Shown one piece after another: positions 30,711 to 39,235 of a stretch of 64,000 bases of DNA. The position numbers were made by a program, and so were the translations under genes. Under the pieces are notes generated by a model. It saw only the letters and a program-made list of their open reading frames with translations, was not told where the DNA came from and did not search any database. Each line of letters starts with the position of its first letter. Position 1 is the first letter of the stretch. The stretch covers positions 1,404,501-1,468,500 of the forward strand of contig NC_018016.1 in assembly GCF_000265465.1 (NCBI RefSeq), read 5' to 3'. The DNA is from Ornithobacterium rhinotracheale DSM 15997. Lineage in GTDB: Bacteria; Bacteroidota; Bacteroidia; Flavobacteriales; Weeksellaceae.

Positions 30711-32663
30711 TTGATTACGCAAAGTACCATAGACGAAATATTTTCTACTGCGAGGGTAGAGGAGGTGATTGGTGATTTTATTCAGCTAAAGAAATCGGGG
30801 AGTAACTTTAAAGGATTCTCTCCCTTTAGCAATGAAAAAACACCCTCGTTTATGGTGTCGCCTGCCAAGCAGATTTGGAAGGACTTTTCCTCGGGAAAGG
30901 GGGGGAGTGTCGTTTCATTTTTGATGGAGCATGAGCAGTTCACTTATCCAGAGGCGCTTCGCTGGCTTGCTAAACGCTACAATATTGCCATAGAGGAAGA
31001 CCAAGCGCAGAGCGCAGAGCAATTGGCGCAGGCTAAGGAGAAAGAAAATCAATTTACGCTCACCGCTTTTGCGGCTAAATTCTTCAAAGAGCAGCTACAC
31101 AATACCGAGGAGGGATTAATTGTTGGTTTGTCTTATTTTAAGGAGCGTGGTTTTAATGATAAAACCATCGAAACCTTTGATTTAGGCTATTCTCCTAAAG
31201 CTTGGGAGGCTTTTACGCAGTATGCCAAAGATAACGGGTATTCCGTTGATTTGCTTAAAAACACAGGGCTCACCGTAGGTTCAGGCGATCGTGCCGTAGA
31301 CCGATTTCGTGAGCGTGTTATGTTCCCGATTCATAGTTTCTCTGGGCGTATTTTGGGTTTTGGTGGTAGGATTTTAAACAATCAAGCCAAAGCAGCCAAG
31401 TATCTCAATTCGCCTGAAAACGAAATTTACCATAAGAGCAAAATTCTCTATGGAATTTATCAGGCAAAGCAATCTATTTTAAAGAAAGATGAGTGTATTT
31501 TGGTGGAAGGCTACACCGATGTTTTGTCCTTGCACCAAGCGGGCATTGAAAATGTGGTGGCGAGTTCGGGCACGGCTTTAACGCCAGAGCAAATCCGTTT
31601 GATTAAACGCCTTACGCATAATTTAATTCTAATTTATGATGGCGACGCGGCAGGGATTAAAGCATCGTTCCGAGGGATTGATTTGATTTTAGCCCAAGAG
31701 CTAAATGCCAAAATAGTGGTTTTGCCCGATGGCGACGACCCCGATTCTTTTGCCAAAAAACATTCCGATACCGAAATTCAGGCGTTTATTGCTGAAAATG
31801 CCGTAGATTTTATTGAGTTTAAGATTAAAATCTTAAGCGAAGAGGCGGGCAATGATCCAAGCAAACGAGCCGAGATGGTAAGCAGTGTGGTGCATAGCAT
31901 TGCCCTGATTCCTAATTTAATTCAGCGCGAATTGTATGTGCAAAAGGCGTCGCATTTATTGGATTTAAGAGAGGAAACACTTTTTAGACAACTAAGTGTA
32001 GAGCTTCAAGAAATAGCCAAAGAAAGCAGAGGAGGCACTTCGCAAAATTCAGCAGAGCTTAGCGCGGCGATAAAAATAGCCAAGCCTAGCGATGAGCCTA
32101 ATTTTAAAATCCAAGACAAAACGGCACAAGTCGAGGAGCAAATTCTGGAGGTGATTACGCTTTCAGAAGATAAAAAATATACATTCAAAAGTTTAGCCTC
32201 TGCCGAAAAAGATGAGTTCTATGAATCCACGGTGCTAGAGGAAGTTTTAGCCAATTTAGAAGAGGACGAAATGGAATTTTCTACGCCTTTTTACAAAGCA
32301 CGATTGGCTGAAATCAGAAATCAATGGGAGGAAAAAGGCAAAATCGATGTGAGCGAATTTATGCGCCAAGCCGATGAGCGTGTGGTGGCAATGTACACTA
32401 ATTTCTTGACCGAAAAATATTTTCTTTCCGATTGGAAAAACCACGGAACGCATGTGCCTACTTTGGAAGAAAATACGCCTTTGCATACACAGCATTTAAT
32501 GCTGACTTACAAAGTTTTAAATATAAAAAAACAAGCTCAGCAGGCAAAAGAGGAGCTTAAAAAAGACCTTGAACCTGCCGAACGCATGGCGGTGCTTAAA
32601 AATCTAATGTATTTAAAACAAGTTTTAACCAAGGCTGAAATCTTGTTGGATAAAAGCGTTTAG
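30711..32663 (+). CDS. dnaG: DNA primase lacking its zinc ligands
   Basis: A 650-residue primase that makes RNA primers for replication. It starts with TTG (ITQSTIDEIFSTARVEEVIG), the conserved family start; no ATG fits. In the N-terminal CHC2 zinc-ribbon domain the four ligands Cys/His/Cys/Cys are replaced by S37, S40, D58 and S61 (FKGFSPFSNEKTPSF; WKDFSSGKGG). The surrounding fold residues are kept. The TOPRIM catalytic centre is intact: EGYTDVLSLHQAG near 265 and IYDGDAAGIKA near 307. A C-terminal DnaB-interaction region follows. Its last four bases overlap the convergent aroE gene. Confidence 0.95.
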   Translation: MITQSTIDEIFSTARVEEVIGDFIQLKKSGSNFKGFSPFSNEKTPSFMVSPAKQIWKDFSSGKGGSVVSFLMEHEQFTYPEALRWLAKRYNIAIEEDQAQSAEQLAQAKEKENQFTLTAFAAKFFKEQLHNTEEGLIVGLSYFKERGFNDKTIETFDLGYSPKAWEAFTQYAKDNGYSVDLLKNTGLTVGSGDRAVDRFRERVMFPIHSFSGRILGFGGRILNNQAKAAKYLNSPENEIYHKSKILYGIYQAKQSILKKDECILVEGYTDVLSLHQAGIENVVASSGTALTPEQIRLIKRLTHNLILIYDGDAAGIKASFRGIDLILAQELNAKIVVLPDGDDPDSFAKKHSDTEIQAFIAENAVDFIEFKIKILSEEAGNDPSKRAEMVSSVVHSIALIPNLIQRELYVQKASHLLDLREETLFRQLSVELQEIAKESRGGTSQNSAELSAAIKIAKPSDEPNFKIQDKTAQVEEQILEVITLSEDKKYTFKSLASAEKDEFYESTVLEEVLANLEEDEMEFSTPFYKARLAEIRNQWEEKGKIDVSEFMRQADERVVAMYTNFLTEKYFLSDWKNHGTHVPTLEENTPLHTQHLMLTYKVLNIKKQAQQAKEELKKDLEPAERMAVLKNLMYLKQVLTKAEILLDKSV

Positions 32664-33391
32664 CCATTCCAAATTTCCCAAGCCGCTTCGGCTTGTTTTT
32701 CAAGCATTTCTAGTCCGTTTTTGATGTTGGCATCTTGTGCTCTAGCCAATTGCAAAAATTTAGTTTCGCTAGGATTATAGATTAAATCATACGCCAGATG
32801 TTGGCTAGTTATGGCGTCGTAAGGCAAATCAGGGCATTTATCCACATTGGGCGAGGTGCCAAGCGGTGTGCAATTCACGATGATTTTATATTCTTCGATG
32901 ATTTCAGGCGTTAGTTCATCATAGGTGAAATCGCCCTGAGAGCGTGACACGACTTTAAACGCAATCCCCAGTTCCGAAAATACATATTTTACGGCTTTAG
33001 ATGCGCCACCTGTGCCTAAAATCAAGGCTTTGCGGTGATGTTCTTTTAATAATGGAGCGATAGAATCTCTGAACCCGATGACATCGGTGTTGTGTCCTAT
33101 ACATTTTCCATCTTTAAACTGAATGGTGTTTACGGCATTGATTTCTTTGGCAGCTCCTGTGATTTCATCTAAAAAAGGAATCACTTCTTGCTTGTAGGGA
33201 ATCGTAACATTTAGTCCAGAAATTCCCGATTTTAATAGATTTTCTACTTCAGAAATTTCGGCTAAATCAAATAAATTGTATTCAGCAGTAATGTTTTCTC
33301 GTTCGAATTTAGCTTTAAAATATTTAGGCGAAAAAGAATAAGCGATGTTTCTGCCGATGAGTCCGTAAGTTTTAGATTCGTTTTTTTTCAT
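32660..33391 (-). CDS. aroE: Shikimate dehydrogenase
   Basis: A 243-residue NADP-dependent enzyme of aromatic amino acid synthesis that reduces 3-dehydroshikimate. It has the shikimate-binding AYSFSPKYFKAKF near residue 17, the catalytic Lys in NVTIPYKQEV near 65, the Asp in GHNTDVIGF near 100, and the nucleotide-binding ILGTGGASKAV near 123. It is at the short end for AroE. The start overlaps the upstream DUF368 gene by 20 nt, making it the last gene of a five-gene operon. Confidence 0.95.
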   Translation of the reverse strand: MKKNESKTYGLIGRNIAYSFSPKYFKAKFERENITAEYNLFDLAEISEVENLLKSGISGLNVTIPYKQEVIPFLDEITGAAKEINAVNTIQFKDGKCIGHNTDVIGFRDSIAPLLKEHHRKALILGTGGASKAVKYVFSELGIAFKVVSRSQGDFTYDELTPEIIEEYKIIVNCTPLGTSPNVDKCPDLPYDAITSQHLAYDLIYNPSETKFLQLARAQDANIKNGLEMLEKQAEAAWEIWNG

Positions 33392-34379
33392 ACTTGTAAA
33401 TCACTAAAATAGTTGCAATGCCTATCGCAATACAGATTAAATCCACGAAGAAATGCAGATTGATTTGTGGTAAATAGCGAGTATAGCCTATGAGATATCC
33501 CTGCGGATTGAGGTCTTTGGTTTTCCAAGGCCAAGCGGCACCGAGCGAACCGATGATAAAGCCGATGAGCCAGCCGATGACGATGTCGTGATAATGTTTG
33601 AGCAAATAGCCCATGAGCTTAGAAAAACTAATTAAACCGACAACCGAGCCAATGGTGAAGATCGCTACCAAATACAGCATGTGTATGCGTTCTGCTCGCT
33701 CGGCAAGTGTTGCAGTGCCCAGCATGGCAAAATCTCCGTTGAAAATCGCTATGATTGTGTAAAATAAATTATTCACACAATCTACCAAAAGCAGGTTGTA
33801 GTTCCCGATGATGATGAGCATAAACGAGCCAGAAAAACCAGGCAATGTCATGCCCGAAACGCTGATGATACCGCAGAGAAAAATAAACCAATAGCTGTCG
33901 TTAGGTGCCATGGGCTCCATAAACGAAATCATAAGCCCAAGTGCAGAGCCTAAGAAAATTCCATAATATACAGGTTTTTTCCATTCCTTGATTTTGGTAC
34001 AAACATAGAAAATGGAGCCTATGATGAGACCAAAAAAGTAGCTCCATACTTCGGTTTCTAAGCCCAGTCCGCCCTCGCTATGTGTGCGGATGAGGTAATC
34101 AATAAGGAGCGAAATGGAGAAAAAAGCCGATACGGAACCGAAGTTTACGGCAAATTGGAATTTAAAATTGATGTAATCTAAAAACTTTTGAAAACGCCCA
34201 GAGAGCAATAATCTAAAGGCTTTGGTATTGATTTTTTGATAGGAATAAATCAATTCTTCGTAAAAATTGGTCACAAGCGCAATCATTCCACCAGACACGC
34301 CAGGGATTTTGTTTGCGGTTCCCATCAATAAGCCTTTGAACCAAAGAATTAGATAATCGATGAAATTTCGTTTATACAT
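33372..34379 (-). CDS. DUF368 membrane protein (PopT-like), second copy
   Basis: A 335-residue membrane protein with about nine helices. It starts with the DUF368 signature GLLMGTANKIPGVSGGMIAL and carries the second family motif SGMTLPGFSGSFMLIIIGNY near residue 175. DUF368 proteins were recently identified as polyprenyl-phosphate (undecaprenyl-phosphate) flippases that recycle the cell-wall lipid carrier. It is clearly paralogous to the upstream gene, which it overlaps by 8 nt. The first motif has ANKIPG where the paralogue has ADVVPG, so the two may differ in activity. Confidence 0.9.
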   Translation of the reverse strand: MYKRNFIDYLILWFKGLLMGTANKIPGVSGGMIALVTNFYEELIYSYQKINTKAFRLLLSGRFQKFLDYINFKFQFAVNFGSVSAFFSISLLIDYLIRTHSEGGLGLETEVWSYFFGLIIGSIFYVCTKIKEWKKPVYYGIFLGSALGLMISFMEPMAPNDSYWFIFLCGIISVSGMTLPGFSGSFMLIIIGNYNLLLVDCVNNLFYTIIAIFNGDFAMLGTATLAERAERIHMLYLVAIFTIGSVVGLISFSKLMGYLLKHYHDIVIGWLIGFIIGSLGAAWPWKTKDLNPQGYLIGYTRYLPQINLHFFVDLICIAIGIATILVIYKYEKKRI

Positions 34380-35388
34380 TTTTAGATTTTGCGATGTATT
34401 CGATAATGAAAATAATTAAAAAACCAAACACGCCAAACGCTATTGCCGAAATCAAATGATTTTCTGCCCCCGCATTGGCAAGTGTGTACATACTAGGGCT
34501 TATGTTGCTCTCGATTAGAGAATTAATTTTGCTAAAAGATTCGCTAGGTTGCTCCTGCAAATATACCGAAAGACTTTTGTAATTCGGTGAAATTTCGCTC
34601 ATTAGCTTTTCGCCATGCTCTTTAATGTACACGGTATCGTTGATTTTCCATGGCCAAATCTTCCAAAGCGAGCCAATCAAAAAGCCTGTGAGAACGCCCA
34701 CCAAAGTATTGTGATGTTTTTCTAATAGATAATTTAATAATTTTGAAAAAGAAAGCAACCCAATACCTGCCCCCAAAACGACTACTGCAATTGTGCCTAT
34801 TTCATGATTTCCAATGGCTGAAATAATCGTGGTGTAAGCTCCTAAAAGTAATAGGATAAAACTCCCAGAAATACCAGGCAAAATCATGGCACAAGCTGCC
34901 AAAGCTCCTGATAAAAACAAATATAAGTAGCCACTTTGTGCTGCCAATGGAGGCGTTGTAGAGACATAGAAAATAGCAACAGTCCCGAGGATAATGCCCA
35001 AAATACTGCCTAAATTCCATTTTTTGACTTGTTTGCCTACATAGAAAATACTGGCGACAATCAATCCAAAAAAGAAAGACCAAAGCTGAATAGGATAATA
35101 TTGTAATAAAAAGGTAATGAGTTTTGCCAAAGATAGAATGCTTGTAGCAATACCCGCAAGCAATACTACCAAGAAATTTCCATTCACTTTTTGCCAAACT
35201 TCTTTGAAATTTCCTTTTAAAATATCTTTGAACAAAGCAGGCTTAATATTGCTGATACTCTGGATTAATTCGTCATAAATTCCAGAAATAAAAGCAATTG
35301 TTCCGCCCGAAACGCCTGGCACCACATCGGCAGACCCCATAGCAATTCCCTTTAGATATAAAAGAAGATAATCTTTAAAATTTCTCAT
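34372..35388 (-). CDS. DUF368 membrane protein (PopT-like), first copy
   Basis: A 338-residue paralogue of the following gene, with the same layout: GIAMGSADVVPGVSGGTIAF near residue 14, the mid-protein motif CAMILPGISGSFILLLLGAY near 165, and a final helix (ISAIAFGVFGFLIIFIIEYI). It has the more canonical DUF368 motifs. It starts 12 nt after murA. Coupling of a lipid-carrier flippase with murA and aroE in one operon supports an envelope role. Function is from family knowledge. Confidence 0.92.
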   Translation of the reverse strand: MRNFKDYLLLYLKGIAMGSADVVPGVSGGTIAFISGIYDELIQSISNIKPALFKDILKGNFKEVWQKVNGNFLVVLLAGIATSILSLAKLITFLLQYYPIQLWSFFFGLIVASIFYVGKQVKKWNLGSILGIILGTVAIFYVSTTPPLAAQSGYLYLFLSGALAACAMILPGISGSFILLLLGAYTTIISAIGNHEIGTIAVVVLGAGIGLLSFSKLLNYLLEKHHNTLVGVLTGFLIGSLWKIWPWKINDTVYIKEHGEKLMSEISPNYKSLSVYLQEQPSESFSKINSLIESNISPSMYTLANAGAENHLISAIAFGVFGFLIIFIIEYIAKSKNV

Positions 35389-35399
35389 GCTCTGTTCAG

Positions 35400-36722
35400 T
35401 TAGTTTTCTTCCACACGCTTGATGTCTACACCTATGGCTCTCAATCGTTTTTCGATGTCTTCGTAGCCACGATCGATTTGGTCGATGTTGTGAATGATAC
35501 TTTTCCCTTGAGCTGCCACGGCAGCAATTAGAAGTGCAATCCCCGCACGGATGTCTGGCGAAGACATATTGGTGCCTCGCAATTCAGTCTCGTGATTAAG
35601 CCCAATAACTGTTGCGCGGTGTGGGTCGCAGAGAATGATTTGCGCCCCCATGTCGATTAATTTATCTACGAAGAAGAGTCTACTTTCAAACATTTTTTGG
35701 TGAACGAGTACGCTACCTTTAGCCTGTGTAGCCACCACCAAAATAATGCTCAACAAATCGGGCGTGAATCCTGGCCACGGAGCATCGGCAACGGTGAGGA
35801 TAGAGCCGTCCATAAAATGCTGAATTTTATAATTTTCCTGTGCAGGAATATAAATATCATCGCCTTGCTTCTCTAGTTGAATTCCCAATTTTCTAAACAC
35901 ATCTGGGATAATGCCTAGATGTTCCCAGCCCACATTTTTGATTGTGAGTTCCGATTTAGTCATTGCTGCGAGACCAATCCAGCTACCAATTTCAATCATA
36001 TCTGGCAAGCAAGTATGCTCGGTTCCGTGGAGTTTTTCTACGCCTGTAATGGTGAGTAGGTTAGATTTTATTCCCTCGATTTTAGCTCCCATATTCACAA
36101 GCATGGTACACAATTGCTGAATGTATGGCTCGCAAGCTGCGTTGTAAATCGTTGTGGTGCCTTCAGCTAAAACTGCGGCTAAAACAATGTTGGCAGTTCC
36201 TGTAACCGATGCTTCTTCCAAAAGCATGTAAGTACCTTTTAGGTTTTTGCCTTTAGGAATTTCTAAGGTGTAAAAATCCTCGTTTTTATGGAAATTATAC
36301 TGAGCCCCTAGTTCAATAAAGCCTTGAAAGTGGGTATCCAGTCTTCGGCGTCCAATTTTGTCGCCCCCAGGTTTAGGCATATAAGCAAAACCAAAACGAG
36401 CGAGCAGTGGTCCCATAAGCATCACAGAGCCTCTGAGTGCTGCACCATCTGCCTTAAATTCAGGAGATTTAAGATAGGCTAAATTAATGTTTTTGGCATG
36501 GAATGTAAAATCGCCTTTTCCGTTTTTTTCTACACGAACATTTAGATTTTTAAGAATTTCTATTAAGCGGTTTACATCACGAATGTCTGGCAAATTTTTG
36601 ATACGAACAGGCTCATCGGTTAGGAGCGTTGCACATAAAATTTGTAAGGCTTCGTTTTTGGCACCTTGCGGAGTGATTTCTCCGTGGAGTCTTTTTCCAC
36701 CATTAATTTCAAATATAGCCAT
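35400..36722 (-). CDS. murA: UDP-GlcNAc 1-carboxyvinyltransferase with Asp in place of the catalytic Cys
   Basis: MurA performs the first committed step of peptidoglycan synthesis, adding enolpyruvate to UDP-GlcNAc. The 440-residue protein shows PQGAKNEALQILCATLLTDE near residue 18 with the substrate Lys-Asn pair, and LGIIPDVFRKLGI near 270. The active-site loop reads PKPGGDKIGRRRLDTHFQGF: D121 takes the place of the Cys that fosfomycin alkylates in E. coli. Asp variants are active but fosfomycin-resistant in other bacteria, so intrinsic resistance is expected. Second gene of the operon after DUF4290. Confidence 0.97.
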   Translation of the reverse strand: MAIFEINGGKRLHGEITPQGAKNEALQILCATLLTDEPVRIKNLPDIRDVNRLIEILKNLNVRVEKNGKGDFTFHAKNINLAYLKSPEFKADGAALRGSVMLMGPLLARFGFAYMPKPGGDKIGRRRLDTHFQGFIELGAQYNFHKNEDFYTLEIPKGKNLKGTYMLLEEASVTGTANIVLAAVLAEGTTTIYNAACEPYIQQLCTMLVNMGAKIEGIKSNLLTITGVEKLHGTEHTCLPDMIEIGSWIGLAAMTKSELTIKNVGWEHLGIIPDVFRKLGIQLEKQGDDIYIPAQENYKIQHFMDGSILTVADAPWPGFTPDLLSIILVVATQAKGSVLVHQKMFESRLFFVDKLIDMGAQIILCDPHRATVIGLNHETELRGTNMSSPDIRAGIALLIAAVAAQGKSIIHNIDQIDRGYEDIEKRLRAIGVDIKRVEEN

Positions 36723-36758
36723 AGGCAGCGAGGTTGTTTTTATAAATTGGTTAAAATA

Positions 36759-37400
36759 TTATTTTTTCTTTTTGTTGTTTTTCCAGTATCGTTTTCTTTT
36801 AGTGAAAACTCTTTTTTCGTTCATGGTTGAAGCTAAATCTTTGCTAGAAGCCAAATTGATGTTGTGCTCGCATTTATCTTCAAGCTCATCGATATCGATT
36901 TTGCCACCAGAAAGCTCTTTAAGCTCTTTATAAATCACCGCATCTTCCACGGTATCTTTGTTCCAAAGTAAGTAGCTTTTTTTCATCTGATTGGCAATGG
37001 CTTTTACCAGTCCTAATTTTTTATCGTCGTCTTCCCATTCGCTCGCCACTTCGATCATTTTTCTAAGGTTTCTACCATAGTATCGGTATTTTCCGCTAAA
37101 TCCAGGATAAGGGATTTTGCGAGGTTTGGAATTCATTTCTAATTCGGTAGGAATAGGAAAAGGAGAGTCTACATCCAAATCAAATTCAGCCATGATAAAG
37201 AGCTGATCCCATAATTTATGTTGAAAATCAGGAATGTCTCTCAAATGCGGGTTGAGGTTGCCCATCACCGCGATGATCATTTGGGCAAATTCGTTTCGTT
37301 CTTCGCGGTCGGTTATATTTTTACAATAATCTACCATTCTCTGGATATGTCTACCATATTCTGGAATGATTAATTTTTTTCGTTCTGTATTGTATTGCAT
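36759..37400 (-). CDS. DUF4290 protein
   Basis: A 213-residue cytoplasmic protein of the Bacteroidota-specific DUF4290 family. It begins MQYNTERKKLIIPEYGRHIQ, contains MIIAVMGNLNPHLRDIPDFQ and the basic motif YPGFSGKYRYYGRNLRKMIE, and ends in a lysine/arginine-rich tail (FTKRKRYWKNNKKKK), which suggests nucleic-acid or ribosome contact. Function unknown. Its conserved place just upstream of murA suggests it heads the operon. Confidence 0.9.
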   Translation of the reverse strand: MQYNTERKKLIIPEYGRHIQRMVDYCKNITDREERNEFAQMIIAVMGNLNPHLRDIPDFQHKLWDQLFIMAEFDLDVDSPFPIPTELEMNSKPRKIPYPGFSGKYRYYGRNLRKMIEVASEWEDDDKKLGLVKAIANQMKKSYLLWNKDTVEDAVIYKELKELSGGKIDIDELEDKCEHNINLASSKDLASTMNEKRVFTKRKRYWKNNKKKK

Positions 37401-37612
37401 ACTGCTTTAATTCAATAAAAAAATGGATTTAAAATTCTATGTGTAGAATCGGTGTAAAAGTATTGATTTTTGTGCGTAATAACAAAGATTAAACCTATTA
37501 ATATTTTGTTATTGCATCAAAAAAATAACTCCGAAAAAGAAATTTGTTGAGGCTAAAATAGATGACTTAGGAAAAGTTTTTTTACTTTTGGAGCTAGAAA
37601 TAAAATTAAAGT
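37401..37612 (+). promoter_or_regulatory. Divergent spacer with glyS -7 element
   Basis: The spacer between the DUF4290 gene and glyS contains TACTTTTG at 37583-37590, an exact TAnnTTTG match 23 nt before the glyS ATG. I see nothing else recognisable. Confidence 0.5.
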
Positions 37613-39157
37613 ATGGCACAGCAAGAAGATGCGTTGAAAAATGTGATAAGTCACGCAAAAGAATATGGTTTTATTTTTCCGTCGAGTGAAATTTACGATG
37701 GGTTAGCCGCAACCTATGATTATGGGCAAAATGGGGTTCAACTCAAAAATAATATTAAAGAATATTGGTGGAAAGCCATGGTGCAGCTCCACGAAAACAT
37801 TGTGGGGATAGATGCCGCAATTTTTATGCACCCTACCACTTGGAAAGCCTCTGGACATGTGGACGCTTTCAACGACCCGATGATCGATAACAAAGATTCT
37901 AAAAAGCGTTATCGCGCCGATGTTTTGGTAGAAGAACACATTGCTAAAATCGAGGCTAAAATTGAAAAAGAAGTAACCAAGGCTGCAAAAAGATTTGGGG
38001 AAAGTTTTGACAAAGAAATGTATCTGCAAACCAACCCGAGAGTGCTTGGCTACAAAGAAGAAATCGAGAAAATCAGCAAAAGATTGGGCGATTCTTTGAC
38101 CAACAACGATTTGGCAGATGTCAAAGCTTTGATTGAAGAATTAGGCATTGTGTGCCCTATCAGCGGTTCGCGCAACTGGACAGATGTTCGCCAATTCAAT
38201 TTGATGTTTGGCACTAAGCTAGGTTCTACGGCAGATTCAGCATCTACACTTTATTTAAGACCAGAAACGGCTCAAGGTATTTTTGTAAACTTCTTGAATG
38301 TTCAGCGTACAGGACGCATGAAGATTCCGTTTGGTATTGCGCAAATTGGTAAAGCCTTTAGAAATGAAATCGTTGCACGCCAATTCATCTTTAGAATGCG
38401 CGAGTTTGAACAAATGGAAATGCAATTTTTCATTGCGCCAGGCACCGAAATGGCAGCTTACGAAGAATGGAAAAATAAGCGTTTGCAATGGCATTTAAAT
38501 TTAGGTTTAGGCGAAGATAATTATCGTTTCCACGATCATGAAAAATTGGCTCACTATGCCAATGCAGCGGCTGATATTGAGTTTAAATTCCCATTTGGAT
38601 TTAAGGAATTAGAGGGGATTCACTCAAGAACAGATTTCGATTTGAGCAATCACCAAGAGTATTCAGGTAAAAAGATTCAATACTTTGATCCTGAAAGAAA
38701 AGAAAGCTATGTGCCGTATGTTTTGGAAACTTCAATCGGGCTAGATCGTATGTTTTTGGCGGTATTCTCAAAAAGTTTACAAACCGAGGATTTAGCCGAT
38801 GGTAGCCAGCGTGTGGTTTTAAAATTGCCACCAGCTTTGGCTCCAATTAAAGCAGCGATTTTGCCATTGGTGAAAAAAGATGGTTTGCCAGAATTAGCAC
38901 AAAAAATCGTAGACGAGCTGTCGTTTGATTTCAATGTAGAATACGACGAAAAAGACAGTATTGGAAAACGCTACCGCCGTCACGATGCGATTGGTACGCC
39001 ACTTTGTATCACAATCGATCACGATTCTTTGGAAGATAACACCGTAACGATAAGAGATCGCGACACTATGGAACAGCAGCGTGTGAAAATTGATGAATTG
39101 TCATCGATTTTAAATCAAAAAGTAAGTATGAAGTCTTTACTTAAAAAATTGAAATAA
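37613..39157 (+). CDS. glyS: Glycyl-tRNA synthetase (single-chain, eukaryal/archaeal type)
   Basis: A 514-residue class II synthetase of the homodimeric type, unrelated to the two-subunit enzyme of E. coli. The N-terminus reads YGFIFPSSEIYDGLAATYDYGQNG. Class II motif 2 is around FRNEIVARQFIFRMREFEQME near residue 255, and motif 3 lies in PYVLETSIGLDRMFLAV near 375. The C-terminal anticodon domain has RYRRHDAIGTPLCITID. Full length for the class. It is transcribed alone, with a terminator at 39181-39213. Confidence 0.97.
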   Translation: MAQQEDALKNVISHAKEYGFIFPSSEIYDGLAATYDYGQNGVQLKNNIKEYWWKAMVQLHENIVGIDAAIFMHPTTWKASGHVDAFNDPMIDNKDSKKRYRADVLVEEHIAKIEAKIEKEVTKAAKRFGESFDKEMYLQTNPRVLGYKEEIEKISKRLGDSLTNNDLADVKALIEELGIVCPISGSRNWTDVRQFNLMFGTKLGSTADSASTLYLRPETAQGIFVNFLNVQRTGRMKIPFGIAQIGKAFRNEIVARQFIFRMREFEQMEMQFFIAPGTEMAAYEEWKNKRLQWHLNLGLGEDNYRFHDHEKLAHYANAAADIEFKFPFGFKELEGIHSRTDFDLSNHQEYSGKKIQYFDPERKESYVPYVLETSIGLDRMFLAVFSKSLQTEDLADGSQRVVLKLPPALAPIKAAILPLVKKDGLPELAQKIVDELSFDFNVEYDEKDSIGKRYRRHDAIGTPLCITIDHDSLEDNTVTIRDRDTMEQQRVKIDELSSILNQKVSMKSLLKKLK

Positions 39158-39180
39158 CACTAATTTTTCAATCCTAATAA

Positions 39181-39213
39181 AAAATCCCGATAATTTAGAA
39201 TTATCGGGATTTT
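39181..39213. terminator. Terminator between glyS and the GH27 gene
   Basis: A perfect 15-bp stem (39181-39195 with 39199-39213) with loop TAG, A-rich before and T-rich after, so probably bidirectional. Confidence 0.93.
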
Positions 39214-39235
39214 GTTTTGTGAGAAAAATCGGAAT

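Noticed and set aside
30898-30905. G7 homopolymer in dnaG as a phase-variation tract
   Set aside because: It encodes the conserved GKGG segment of an essential gene, and a frameshift would be lethal.
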